64,000 nucleotides of DNA from Tubulanus polymorphus (lineage: Eukaryota > Nemertea > Palaeonemertea > Tubulaniformes > Tubulanidae): assembly GCF_964204645.1 (NCBI RefSeq), contig NC_134034.1, positions 7,623,414 to 7,687,413 of the forward strand, read 5' to 3'. The translations under genes were made by a program, and so were the position numbers. Below are positions 32,172-44,494 of the stretch, one piece after another (position 1 is the stretch's first letter; every line of letters starts with the position of its first letter). The notes below the pieces were generated by a model, which saw nothing but the letters and a program-made list of their open reading frames with translations, was not told the origin of the DNA and searched no databases.

Positions 32172-32498
32172 TTGAACATGAGAATCAGGCATAACTTGTG
32201 TTTTTTGAACTTGTCTTTTGTTAACAGTTCCAGAGTTTCAATTACAATCAAATTCAAATTGGCTAAAAAAAAGTACAAAGGACTAAATGAAATGAACCGT
32301 TTAGTTACTGCAAACCTATTCCAGTGTTATGTCGATCGTGTTAAATCACTTTGCTTGAGTGGAAAGAATCAGATCTTCTATGGTGCAACATCGGTCGAAG
32401 ATAGATATCTTGGTGTTGACTGCCCATGTAACTTCATGCGTTTGACATTGGAATCAGCATCATACCCATTTGAACTGCAAAATATTCATACAACATGA
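32172..32498 (+). other. Possible exon or gene fragment of unknown identity
   Basis: The 109-codon frame has a splice-acceptor-like CTTTTGTTAACAG near 32214-32226. From there it reads KLAKKKYKGLNEMNR and GKNQIFYGATSVEDRYLGVD, with a composition more protein-like than neighbouring ORFs. I do not recognise it. Confidence 0.25.
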
Positions 32499-32784
32499 AA
32501 AACCGACAGTACATGTATACAGTAATCAAAATATCACCGATGTTGGATATTTGAATGAACGCTTCGGTGAATGATAGGCTTATTTTAGCATTCTAAAGCA
32601 GGAAATAATAAGCGCAATCAATAGGCCCTAATCCCATTGGAACAATTGTATAGGCCTAATGCGTCCAGCTGTACCGTACACTTATCGGTCAAGAATGGAG
32701 AAATCGGTATACCAAACCTACGAACAGCAAAATGTGCAGGCCTACAATGATTTCTGGTATACAAGTCATGACCATATGAACGTT

Positions 32785-32876
32785 AGTAATAGGAAGATGT
32801 GGGTTTCGTACCAGAGGACGAGAGGACGAGACACCACTCATCACCACAAGTAATTTTTTTTCCTAATAAATGGGAG
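32785..32876 (+). repeat. Left terminal inverted repeat, including a gene start
   Basis: The repeat has AGTAATAGGAAGATGTGGGT, two GAGGACGA units, then GTAATTTTTTTTCCTAATAA directly before the ATG at 32870. The same promoter and ATG occur in the right repeat, so both terminal genes are started from inside the repeat. Confidence 0.9.
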
Positions 32877-33220
32877 AGAATGAACACCAGTCAGAAAATA
32901 ATAATGTTAATAAAAATCAATATTATTGCCAATATTGTAAAAAATACGTCGATACATCTAATAAAACACGACATGAAAAAACTGCAAATCATATAAAAAA
33001 TGTAATAGATTTTGAAACTCCAGAAAATTCCAATGAAAGAAAAGAAAGATTAGAAAATATGAATGTGGATGAAATAAAATGTGAAGTTTGTAATGAATTT
33101 ATAGTAAAAAGGAATTATAATAGACATCTCGAATCACAAAAACACCATCAAAATTTGAGTAATAATGTTTTAGGAAAAGATTATTTTGATGATAAACCTC
33201 AACCAGAAAGAAACTTTCCA

Positions 33221-33223
<3 letters not shown>
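32870..33223 (+). CDS. C2H2 zinc-finger protein at the left end of the Polinton
   Basis: The 117-residue protein has an acidic/Asn-rich start, a finger CQYCKKYVDTSNKTRHEKTANH at ~22-43 (C-x2-C, H-x5-H) and a second finger CEVCNEF...H at ~73-95, then LGKDYFD. It is the ortholog of the finger genes next to the polymerase fragments at 17.8 and 29.2 kb. The stop lies at the edge of an insertion, so the native C-terminus may differ. DNA or RNA binding is inferred. Confidence 0.7.
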
Positions 33224-34506
<1,283 letters not shown>

Positions 34507-34559
34507 AAAAGTAAAAAAAAACCACTTCAAAAACTAAATCCATTTCAAATAAACCTTAC

Positions 34560-37500
34560 ATGGAAAATGTTAGAAATTATATTGATTCACTAGAAATAAA
34601 AGATACAATTGAAATTTTAGAAACATTACGTAGTAAAATTGGTCCTGCAGCTATTATATTTAGATTTTTTAAAGGTACAACAATAGAAGATTATAGTAAA
34701 TTTGATGAAATAATAGAAAAAATACTAGATTTGATAACAGATGTTGAATATCCAAAAATTAGTATCTCTGGGAAAGTAAGTTTTTTAGTCAGAAGCTAAA
34801 ATGGATTATAATATTCAAACACTCTCTGAAGAAATAATTTCAAAAACACAAATAAAAGAGAAGTTAGAAAAAATATTTAATGAATTTAAACGTCATATTG
34901 AAGAAAGATATTTTGAGGGTTCTGGCTTAACATTGAATGAAATTATATTTTTAGATTTAAATGTTTATAATACAAAAAATAAAACATCAAAAAGTAATAA
35001 AATGTTTAAAAAGGATTCAAACTTTACAACAGAAAAGGAGGATATTAAAGGATCATCTTATATTAAATTACCATTTACAACAAAAGTAGTAATAAATGTT
35101 CAAAATGAAGATAATAAATGTTTTCTGTGGGCAATTATTAGTTGCTAACATCCAACAGAAGATATTACACATAGTTTTAGAATAACAAATTACCGGAAAT
35201 ATGAAACATTATATAAAATTGATCAATATCCAGTAACTATAAAAATAATTTCTAAAATAGAAAAAGTTAATAATTTAAAAATAAATGTATTCGAATTAAT
35301 GCAATTACCAAAGACAAAAGGTGAATATATTAAAGATTATACATTGGAAGCTTTATATTTAACAGAATATTATGATGATGAAAATGCTATAGATTTGTTA
35401 TATTACAAAACAGATGAAAATGAACATTATATGTGGTTAAAACAAATTGATTTATTCTTTAGAACAGAAAGTGATCATCATCGTAAAATTTATCTATGTA
35501 GAAAATTTTTATCTAAATTTACGACTGAGAATACATTATTAAAACATAAAGAATTATGTGATAATAAAGATTTTTGCAAATTAATAATGCCAACAGAAAA
35601 AGATTATAAATTGAAATTTACTAATCATAAATTTAAGAATATTGTTCCATTTGTAATTTATGGGGATTTTGAATCGTTAAATAAAGAATTAACCGATCAA
35701 GATAGAAAAGAAATATATAACAAAAAGCAATTATTAAAATCAATGGATAAAGGAAATGAATTAAATGAAGACACAATACAAGACCCACCAATTATAAACA
35801 CAATTAAAAAAGTTCATCAAAGAGCTGCTGCTTATGGAATTTATATAAAATCAAATTATCCCGAATTATATGAAAGTCAATATATTTCTTTTAGAGGTGA
35901 AAATGTAGTTAATGATTTTTGTGACAAAATGATTGAATTAGAGAGTGATTTTGCAAAATTATTAAACAAAAATAAAAGAATAGTTATGACAAAAGATGAA
36001 ATTGATTTTAATTATGCAACTCATTGTTGTTATTGTGAAAAACGTTTTTATTCATTTGATAAAAAAGTTAGAGATCATGATCATTTAAATTCAAAATATC
36101 GTGTAGCTGCTCATGAAGATTGCAATTTACAAGCTAAGAAAGTTAATTTCGTACCAATATTATTTCATAATTTATCAGGCTATGATACCCATCTATTTAT
36201 AAAACAATTATCGGGAAAATTGAGCGCAATTAATCAAGAAATAGAAGAATATAATGCTATGAATGGTGTAAATGTAAGAAAATATGATTTTAAAATATTA
36301 GCTAAAACATCTGAAAATTATATTTCATTTCAATTTGGTTGCATTAGATTTTTAGATTCTTATAGATTTCTAGCAAGTTCATTAGATAATTTATCAAAAA
36401 GTTTAGTTGATAATGATTTTATAATAACTCGATATTATTATCCAAATGACCAAGATTTTAAATTATTGAGATATAAAGGCGCAATTCCTTATTCATTTTA
36501 TAAAACACACAATGATTTTAATGTAACAGAATTATTAAAAGATCAATTTTATGATCAATTAAAAGAGGAGTATGTGAAAGACGAAGTGTTTAATAGAACG
36601 TTAAATATTTGGAACCATTTTAAGATGAAAAATCATGGCGAATTAGTTGATTTATATTTAAAATCAGATGTGATGATATTGGCTGACATATTTGAAAAAT
36701 TTAGAGAAGTTAATTTGAATCATTTTAATGTTGATCCTTGTTATTGCTACTCTAGTCCTGGTTTAACCTGGCAATGTGGTTTAAAATATACAAATGTAGA
36801 ATTAGATTTATTAAAAGAACAAGATATGGTTTTATTATTTGAAAAATCAATTAGAGGTGGAATTAGTGGTGTTATGGGAGATAGGTATTTTAAAGCAAAT
36901 GATGAATATAAATTATTATATATTGACGCCAATAATTTATATGGTTGGGCAATGATGCAACCTCAACCATATAAAAATTTTATATTAACAGAAGTTGAAA
37001 ATGATGATAAAACCGATTGGGAAAGCGCAATTGCGAGTTTAAAAGATGAAGCACCAATTGGTTATTTCTTTGTAGTTGATTTAGAATATCCTGAAAATAT
37101 AAAGTTTAAAACAAGAAACTTACCTTATTGCCCAGAACATTTAACCGTAGATGATAGTTATTTAAGTGAATACCAGAAGAAATAAAAACCGAAAGATCAT
37201 GTTTTTACAGAAAAATTAATACTTACTCAAAATAATAAATACAATTATATTGTTCATTATAGAATGTTAAAATTTTATCTAAAACAAGGAATGAAATTAA
37301 AGAAAGTACATAGATATATTGAATTTAATCAATCGAAGTGGTTTGAAAAATATATAGATTTCAATACTCAACAGAGAACCATATCTAAAACAGATTTCGA
37401 AAAAGATTTTTTTAAATTAATGAACAATAGTTTTTACGGTAAAACATGCGAAAATATTAGAAATAGAAATGATATTGAATTAGTAAATAATTCTGAGAGA

Positions 37501-39246
37501 TTAAGACACCTACAATCAAGTCCTAGACATTTAGGAAATGAAAGATTTGAAGATTATTTAACCGCAGTTAAATTAAAAAGAACGTCAATGAAATTTAATA
37601 AACCTATATTCATTGGTTCAACTGTTTTAGAGTATCAAAATTATTAATGTATGATTTTTATTATAATGTTTTACAACCACTTTTTGGGGAAAAGCATATT
37701 GAAATATTATATTTTGATTCTGTAACAGCTGACACCCCAATATTATTAAAATGTAATGATAAAATATTGATAAGAAGAATTTCAGAAATAATTCCAAAAC
37801 AAAATGAATGTTATATTTCATATGGTGAAAAAGAATTAATACAAATAAATGGTTTAATGGATGTTTGGACAAGAAATGGATGGAAAAAATTAAAGAATAT
37901 TATTAGGCATAAAACAAATAAGAAAATCTATTGAGTTAGAACTAAATTAGGGTTTGTAGATGTTACAGAAGATCATAGTTTAATTAAACGAAATGGTGAT
38001 GAAATAAAACCAACTGATATAAAAATTGGAAATGAATTATTACATAAAAGATTTTTCCAAAGAATGAATCGTATGTCATTTGATGAAATTATTGATAATA
38101 TTTATAATATAGAACCCGAAACATTAGAAGAAAAAGAATATTTCATCAAAGGATTTTTCATGGGTGATGGTTCAGCAGATGTGTATAAATATGTTTGGGG
38201 TAATACATATTGTTGGTATTTATGCAATCAAGACTTAAAATTATTAGAAAGAATTAAGAAATTCTGTGAAGAAGTTTATTCACTTAAAACATTTAGAATC
38301 ATGGATGTTATGAAACCATCAGCAGTTTATAGAATACTTGTAAATAATCCTAAAGATTTTGCTATAAAATATAATGATGAATTCTATATTCATGCAATAG
38401 TGAAAAGTAATACTTCAACAAAAGAAAAGATAGTTCCAGATTATGTATTAAATGCAAAAAATAATTTAAGAAAATGGTTCTTCATTGGATTCTATGCAGC
38501 AGATGGTGCTAAAAAATTTACAAAGGATAAAAAGATAACCTTTGCACAGAAAGGAAAAGTTGCTATATCAGGGTTAAATATATTATGTAATTCATTAGGC
38601 TTCAATATGAATATTGGATTGATTAAATCTAAACCAAATTGCTTTCATTTATTAAGCAAGCCACACAGAAAAAGATTTAACTGAAGAAGTTAAAGATTTA
38701 TTTGAAATATATAACCCATCAGATTATGTTTATGATTTATCAACTGAAGATGGTACATTTAACTGTGGATTTCCATTAATTTGCTTCAATACTGATGCGT
38801 ACATACTAAAAATCAAGACAAATGACATAACAAAAGACTTAAAAACATTAAAACATCATTTTGATTTTAGCAATTATCCCAAAGATCATGAACTATTTAG
38901 CGATGATAATAAAAAGATTCCTGGTAAATTTAAAGATGAATTAGGGGGTGATGAAATGATTGAATTTGTTGGGATAAGAAGTAAAATGTATAGTAACTGA
39001 ACAAAAGATCATGAAGCTAAAAAGTTAAAAGGAATAACAAAACATGTGGTTGATAAACATATAGAATTTCAAGATTATATAAAGTGTTTATATAACTCAA
39101 TTGTAATGAAACATAAAATGAATTGTTTAAGATCAGAAGATCACGAGATGTACATTAATGAAGTTGAAAAAACTAGTTTGAATCTATTTGATGATAAAAG
39201 GCATATTTTAGATGATGGTATAAAAACATTACCTTATGGCCATTAA
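34560..39246 (+). pseudogene. Polinton protein-primed family B DNA polymerase, intein-containing and degraded
   Basis: The start at 34560 is set by alignment with the fragments at 15361 and 29125. From 35299, the exonuclease motifs are GDFES (~36 codons into this part's conserved core, near 35662), HNLSGYD (36166) and LKSDVMILAD (36658). Motif A is DANNLYG (36925), motif B KLMNNSFYGK (37414) and motif C YFD/TDA, split at 37718/38791. Between the exonuclease motifs lies the CCYC...RDHDH...AAHEDCN endonuclease-like insert typical of Polinton polymerases. The C-terminus TLPYGH is the usual family end. Lesions include frameshifts near 34795 and 37633, a stop around 35146, TAA at 37183 and TGA at 38998. 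The enzyme would copy the element using a terminal protein primer. Confidence 0.92.
37719..38790 (+). pseudogene. Intein with LAGLIDADG-type endonuclease in polymerase motif C
   Basis: The 1072-base insert begins with Ser1 (SVTADTPIL, block A) and ends with [13 protein letters not shown] followed by Thr+1 of the extein. Block B is VTEDHSL with the usual T-x-x-H. Endonuclease motifs are FFMGDGSAD and FIGFYAADGA. The insertion splits YFD|TD, the same kind of site used by many family B polymerase inteins. A TGA at 37932 and a one-base frameshift near 38655 break it, and the penultimate residue is Phe instead of the common His. Splicing is therefore not expected today. Length (~357 codons) fits a full intein. 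Confidence 0.9.
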
Positions 39247-39320
39247 AACAGAAAATCAATATCATCATACTCGAAATCACTATTGGCTTCTTCATTTTCA
39301 TTTAATTGTTCTCGTATAAT

Positions 39321-40543
39321 TTAGTTAGGTTCTTCCATTTCATTTTTCTCATTTAAATAAAGTTCTATCTTGTACCACATTTCATCTCGCTCTCTTTGTT
39401 TCTTTTTGTTTGTTAATTCGTCAAACGGAATTATAATATCTATGTTTAAATAATTTACAATCTTATTTAAAAAGAATTCATAATTAATTGAATCTGTTAT
39501 TCTATTTTCCAAATGATACATTAATATTTGTTTGAATGTTTTTTTTAAATATTTTCCATATCTTCTTCTGTTAATTTAGGTTTTTCATAATAATCGTTAA
39601 ATAATAAATATAAATACATTTTCTTTTGTTTTGTGTTAAATGTTGATGGAATAATTGTTTTTATAATATCTTTTTTAGTCATTTCACCATTTTTATTTTC
39701 TATTATTTTCATTTTTTCAAGCCATTGCATATATTCTGGTGTATGATCTTCTATAGAAAATATTTTAAAAATTTCATCTAGATAATTTAATTTTGGATCT
39801 GTGTGAAAATTTCTAGTTTTTTCTTCACCCCATAAATTCTTTTGCCATCCACAATCAACACAAAATAACAACTACATTGTGGACATTTTCGTTTATAATT
39901 TATTGGTAATATCTTCATTAAGCTCTTGGTATTTTCTTACGTTTTCTTTATGTTTTATTGTTCTATTATGTAGATTTGAATTACTTGTTGTAATAATCAA
40001 TTTTCAATATTTACAATAATATGTTTTTCTTGTTAATTCATTATATTGTTATTCTAAATTTTCAATTGTTTCTTTATTATCTGGTAACGTTTTCTCATAT
40101 TTTATTTTTTCTAATAAACTATTTTTTCTTTCATTAAATTCAGTTTCAAATTTATTAGAAATTTTATCTATATGTACTTTACGAAATTGATGATTCTCCC
40201 AATCTTCTATATTTTCAGGGTTGTATTTTATTCGACAAGGCTCGCAGAATTGATCTTTTATATTATCCTTATCAAAGAATAAGAAAGGTCTTTTCCAAAT
40301 AATTTCAGGTTCAACTTCAACAGAATTACTATTACTTTCATAACTATCAACATTAGCCGTTGCGCCATTAATTTTACACTTCTCTGAATGTTTTTTAACA
40401 TAATTTCTTGAGAATAATTTATTACATTTTGGACAGTTTAGTTTAGGGGGTTTATAATTTTCATCATGTTTTTTCATATGTCGAGCCATATTACTTTTTC
40501 TTAGAAGTTCACCACAAATTTCGCATGGTATCTTCTCATCCAT
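39321..40543 (-). pseudogene. Opposite-strand multi-zinc-finger protein, broken
   Basis: From 40543 a 164-codon part has CEICGELLRKSNMARHMKKH and CPKCNKLFSRN fingers and a later FCEPCR...H finger. Past its TAA at 40049 the reading continues, with shifts, through TYYCKY...H, CPQCSC and the 39545-39871 part, then the 39321-39521 part. At least two frameshifts and several stops occur. The start follows TTTTTTCTTAATAA. It is the only left-half gene on the minus strand. Function unknown; finger content suggests nucleic-acid binding. Confidence 0.65.
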
Positions 40544-40611
40544 TTATTAAGAAAAAATTTTATTAAAATTATTTTTTAGAGATGAGCGGTAATTTTTTTA
40601 TGTTATAAATA

Positions 40612-41366
40612 ATGGTAGAATTAAAAGAATATAGAATATTTGTTGATTCTAGAAAACTTACAATTATAAATCACATAATTTACTAGTACAATTAGATAGA
40701 GAATTTAAGAATTGTGTTGATTTAAAATTAGTAAATATAAGTTTATGTAATTCTTTTTATAATGTATCGGATAAAACTTTCGAACATAGAGGTTTTGCAA
40801 TTCATATGAGAAATAAAAATAAATGGTTTTATCTAATGTTAAAACCAGGGTTATATAATTTAGAAACATTAGCCCAAGAAATTAATCGGAAAGCACAATT
40901 AAAACTTGAAAGTGAAGATAAATTTTCAATTAGATTTATAAAAAGTGATAGTTCTGATAAAATTAAAATAAAGTTAGATGATGAAAGCAAACATGCATTT
41001 ATGGTAAGGAAACCTTTAGCTAAACTGTTAGGAATTAAACCACAAACTGTTACAGGAAACGTAGACGGTAATTCAAATATAATACGTTATACACAATTTT
41101 ATATTTATTGCAATTTAATCGACCCTACAAAAACATTTGAAGCAACTAAAGACATAACTTGTAATTCTAGTATATTAAATATTTTACCATTGAAGAATGT
41201 TAAACAATTTGGAACTCAAATAAATTATAATTTAGCTGAATGTGATTTTAAACCATGTATTCCTCAATTTAATAATTTTAAATTAGAAATAAGAAATCAT
41301 AATGGATATTTAATTGATTTCAATAACTTTCCTGTAATATATGAATTAGTTATAAGATGTAAATAG
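40612..41366 (+). pseudogene. Putative Polinton structural protein (penton/spike type)
   Basis: The gene starts at the ATG at 40612 behind TAATTTTTTTATGTTATAAA and is frameshifted near 40672; the rest is open to 41366. Visible features are YRIFVDSRK at the start, PGLYNLETLAQEIN, LLGIKPQ and a final NHNGYLIDFNNFPVIYELVIR. I recall this C-terminal pattern from beta-rich proteins in invertebrate Polintons that are taken as minor capsid or spike components. Assignment rests on recall and position in the virion block. Confidence 0.55.
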
Positions 41367-41385
41367 TAATTTTTTCATTGTATAA

Positions 41386-41740
41386 ATGAATATAACGGTT
41401 GGACCGAGTATATGTTTTGGGTTTGATATTAAACGTGAGAAAGAAATGAAATTTAACATTACTGATGTAATTATACATATTAAAAATATTGCATTTTCTA
41501 ATGAAACAACATTTAAGTATGAAAAAACAATAGATAAAGAAACTTTTAATGTAGAAAAGATTACTAATTTAAATGGAGAATCTTTAAGATTTTATGAATT
41601 AGATGAAGATTTTATCATCGATGATATTAAAAAATAATAATTGAAATTTATACAAATGAAACTAGTAATGAAATAAATGTTGAATTAATCATCACTAAGA
41701 TAACTAAATATTTTGAAGATAGTAATTTTTTTGATTAACA
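41386..41740 (+). pseudogene. Unknown small Polinton protein
   Basis: An 83-codon frame from 41386 is followed, after a one-base shift in an A/T run near 41635, by EIYTNETSNEINVELIITKI to a stop at about 41740. The total is ~117 codons. It is beta-prone and acidic at the end. It starts at TGTATAAATG after AATTTTTT. I do not recognise it; a virion component is likely from its position. Confidence 0.5.
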
Positions 41741-41741
41741 A

Positions 41742-41963
41742 ATGAGTGATAATAAGTGGATAATAACTGGATTATATAATGGAGCATTACTATCAGTTGG
41801 AACTGTTGGTTATTCAATGGTATTAAAAAAAGTATTTAAAATGGGAAGTGTTAATGTTGATAGATTTGATATATATGACATTTTAAAATTAACATTAGCA
41901 GTTACTTTATCTAATTTAACTATTGATTATTTGGAAAAACAAAAATATATTCCTCCCATATAA
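41742..41963 (+). CDS. Small membrane protein of the virion block
   Basis: The 73-residue ORF has a hydrophobic helix at ~8-28 and a second weaker one at ~48-62. It begins immediately after the previous gene, with AATTTTTTTGATTAACAAATG. It is intact. No family is recognised. Confidence 0.5.
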   Translation: MSDNKWIITGLYNGALLSVGTVGYSMVLKKVFKMGSVNVDRFDIYDILKLTLAVTLSNLTIDYLEKQKYIPPI

Positions 41964-41987
41964 ATGCGTAATTATTTTACTAAATAA

Positions 41988-42415
41988 ATGGCTTCTGCAA
42001 TTATAACTATTATAGGATCGGCAATTGTTAACGCTTTAGCATTTACTGGTGGTGGTTATTTATTCAAGCATATTGATAAAAATAGTTCATTAGGAGAACA
42101 AAGAAGACATAACTTAGCATTAGAAAAATACAATAAAAGAAGAATACAGCAGAAGAATACAGAGAAAAACGACAAAACTATATGGATTATATTAACAAGT
42201 AATTATATGATCAGAAGATTTCACATAGAGATTTTCAATCAGTCGATGATGCAATGAGTATATAACGCGGTAACAAATAAAGAAAAATTACATCTACATA
42301 AACCTAAATTATCAGATTATTATACCCCAAGTAAAGAACAACAGAAATATGAAATAATATGGATTTTAGGTGGAACTGTTATTGTTACATTTGTAGCATA
42401 TAGATTTACTAATTA
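41988..42415 (+). pseudogene. Conserved Polinton protein with N- and C-terminal membrane helices
   Basis: The frame begins MASAIITIIGSAIVNALAF, with a first hydrophobic helix, then RRHNLALEKYNKRR. A frameshift near 42150-42165 moves the rest (ISHRDF, KLSDYYTPSKEQQKYE and a final hydrophobic TVIVTFVAYRF) into another frame. This pattern of helix, charged coiled middle, LSDYY-P-S and helix is one I recall from many invertebrate Polintons. Its role is unknown, probably virion membrane or assembly. Confidence 0.65.
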
Positions 42416-42416
42416 G

Positions 42417-42435
42417 TAATTTTTTTTCAAAATAA
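42417..42435 (+). promoter_or_regulatory. T-run/AATAAATG promoter-like motif
   Basis: AATTTTTTTTCAAAATAA directly precedes the ATG. The same pattern precedes the genes at 32870, 40612, 41386, 41742, 45965, 51649 and, on the minus strand, those at 40543 and 53892. Confidence 0.6.
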
Positions 42436-42871
42436 ATGGAAGATAAAGTTGATAGTATTGATATTATTCCTCATGATATTAATAAAACTAAATTAAAAAT
42501 ATATTTAGAAAAACAAATATTAGAATTTGAAAATGATTTAAAAGTTAAAAAGAAAAAATATTTAAAAAGTAAAATTATATATTATTTGATTATAAGTGGT
42601 TCGGTTACAATTAGTTCTGTAATAACATTTCTAGCAATATTCAGTCCATTAACACCTTTAGCTATATCAATTGGTGTGTTAGGATTAAGTTCAAGTGTTT
42701 TAACTGGTATAAGTTCAAAATTAAATATAAAAAGTAATAAAGAAAAAAATTAAAACTAATATAAAAGAAATTAATAAATTAAAGAATACACTAGATTATA
42801 TAATAAGTTTAAATGGCCATATAACAGTTGAAGAACAAGATAAATTATTAAAAGAATTAGTTAATTATTAA
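42436..42871 (+). pseudogene. Two-helix membrane protein of the virion block
   Basis: The first 105 codons have a basic coiled region (~20-50) and two transmembrane helices (~53-75 and ~80-98). A frameshift in the A-run near 42745 separates a short tail with NKLKNTLDYI and VEEQDKLLKE. The original length was ~145 residues. Function unknown. Confidence 0.5.
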
Positions 42872-42887
42872 TTGTTTAATTATATAA

Positions 42888-44212
42888 ATGGCAGATAGTT
42901 TTCCAAAAGCTTTCCAATATAATAAATCAATTAAATATAATATTCCAGCAATAGATTTTAATAAAGATATTACATATAGAAATGAAGTTTTAAATTCATT
43001 AATTGATTTATATATTTATGTTACTATAAGTAATAATTTTCACGTAAAGATGGAAAATATATTCCATGTGTATACAATTAATTTTAAAAATCTAAATGAG
43101 GCAAAACAATGGTTATTAAAATCTAATATGAAGTATTGGCAGAACCAATTAAATTTTGCCGTTTATTGCGCAACAACACGATGTGGAATAAGTTGGAATG
43201 ATCATTTAAACAAACCAAGTTTACCATTGATGTTATCACTTTTTAGATTTCATACTTATTTTCAAATAAAATTAATATAAGATGAATTAGAATGTCCTTT
43301 ACCAGGTTCAAAATATTTTAAAGAATTGAATAATAATATTAATTTTTCTAAGTTTTATAAAATATGTAATGAATTCAATATTATTCAAATAAAGATTTTA
43401 GAGCAAAAATTGGAACAATGGGTGGATTAGGAATATTGTATACTAAAGAATTTGGAAAAATAATAACAAATTCAGATATAAGAACACTAAATTGGAATGA
43501 ATTACCAAAATATTATAATAATATACAACAACAAAATAATAATGGTTGGGTTAATTTCATTTTAGAAAATAGTGAAGGTTTTACTGAAGCTGGTATACAA
43601 AGAATAAATCAATCTATTAGAACTTATTTGATATGTATTTTAGGTGCGCAAGTTGAAACAAGATCACCAAAAGTTGGAAATGATAACACTTCATTCGATG
43701 CGCAGAAACAATTCAAAGTATTATTTGAAGATTCCATTCATAATGATAAAAATAGATCGATTCCAGAAAAAATTGTAAGATATCAAAATTATTTAGATAA
43801 ATCACATATTAGATTAAATTATTGTATAGGACCTAATCTATTAATTATTTCTAATGATTTAGTACTAAAGATGGGAAATATAATTGGTTATAATAATCTA
43901 ATTAAAACTGCAACAATAAATAATTCATTTGGATTGAATGATATAAATAAAAAGATATTTACTGCTCCAAAATTAATGGAAGGTGAAAAAAATAAAAAAC
44001 ATATTCAATCAACAGAAACTAAAACTAAGAATATTAAATTAAATAATGATTCTAAAATAAAAGATTACAATACTACAGAAAATATTAAAACTGATAGTAT
44101 TCAACATGATATAATTAAAACTGATAATGATAATAAATCCCATGAAAATACTAAATTAGCTTTAACTTGTATAGGAATTGTTATAGGAGGAATATTATAT
44201 TTTAAACGATAG
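42888..44212 (+). pseudogene. Conserved Polinton protein with C-terminal membrane anchor
   Basis: The gene begins MADSFPKAF after TTATATAA. It contains YCATTRCGISWNDHL, LFRFHTYFQI, a TAA at 43278, LPGSKYF, a frameshift near 43385 and the long part from 43418 with TEAGIQRINQSIRTY and LICILGAQVETRS. A Lys/Asn/Thr-rich stretch leads to the final helix LALTCIGIVIGGILYF. The RINQSIR and LGAQ motifs are ones I recall as near-universal in invertebrate Polintons of this type. A virion or entry-related membrane protein is possible; no function is established. Confidence 0.6.
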
Positions 44213-44239
44213 GTAAAACACAATATCCGTGTTGACGCG

Positions 44240-44457
44240 ATGAGGAGAGAATCCCACAATGATAATAAAAAGTCCGAAAATGAAACTTCGAGATAGTAGT
44301 TTATTCAACGTTTCGACTATATCCTAATAGTCATCTTCAGGAATAATTCTTTATTCCTGAAGATGACTATTAGGATATAGTCGAAACGTTGAATAAACTA
44401 CTATCTCGAAGTTTCATTTTCGGACTTTTTATTATCATTGTGGGATTCTCTCCTCAT
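44240..44457. repeat. 218 bp perfect foldback element
   Basis: Two 106 bp arms pair around the loop ATTCTT. The arms include GAAGATGACTATTAGGATAT and GAGGAGAGAATCCCA. It is inserted just after the stop of the preceding gene and before the promoter of the next. It is a MITE-like insertion of host type. Confidence 0.9.
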
Positions 44458-44494
44458 TATATTTTAAATTTTAATTTTTTTATTATATAAATAA

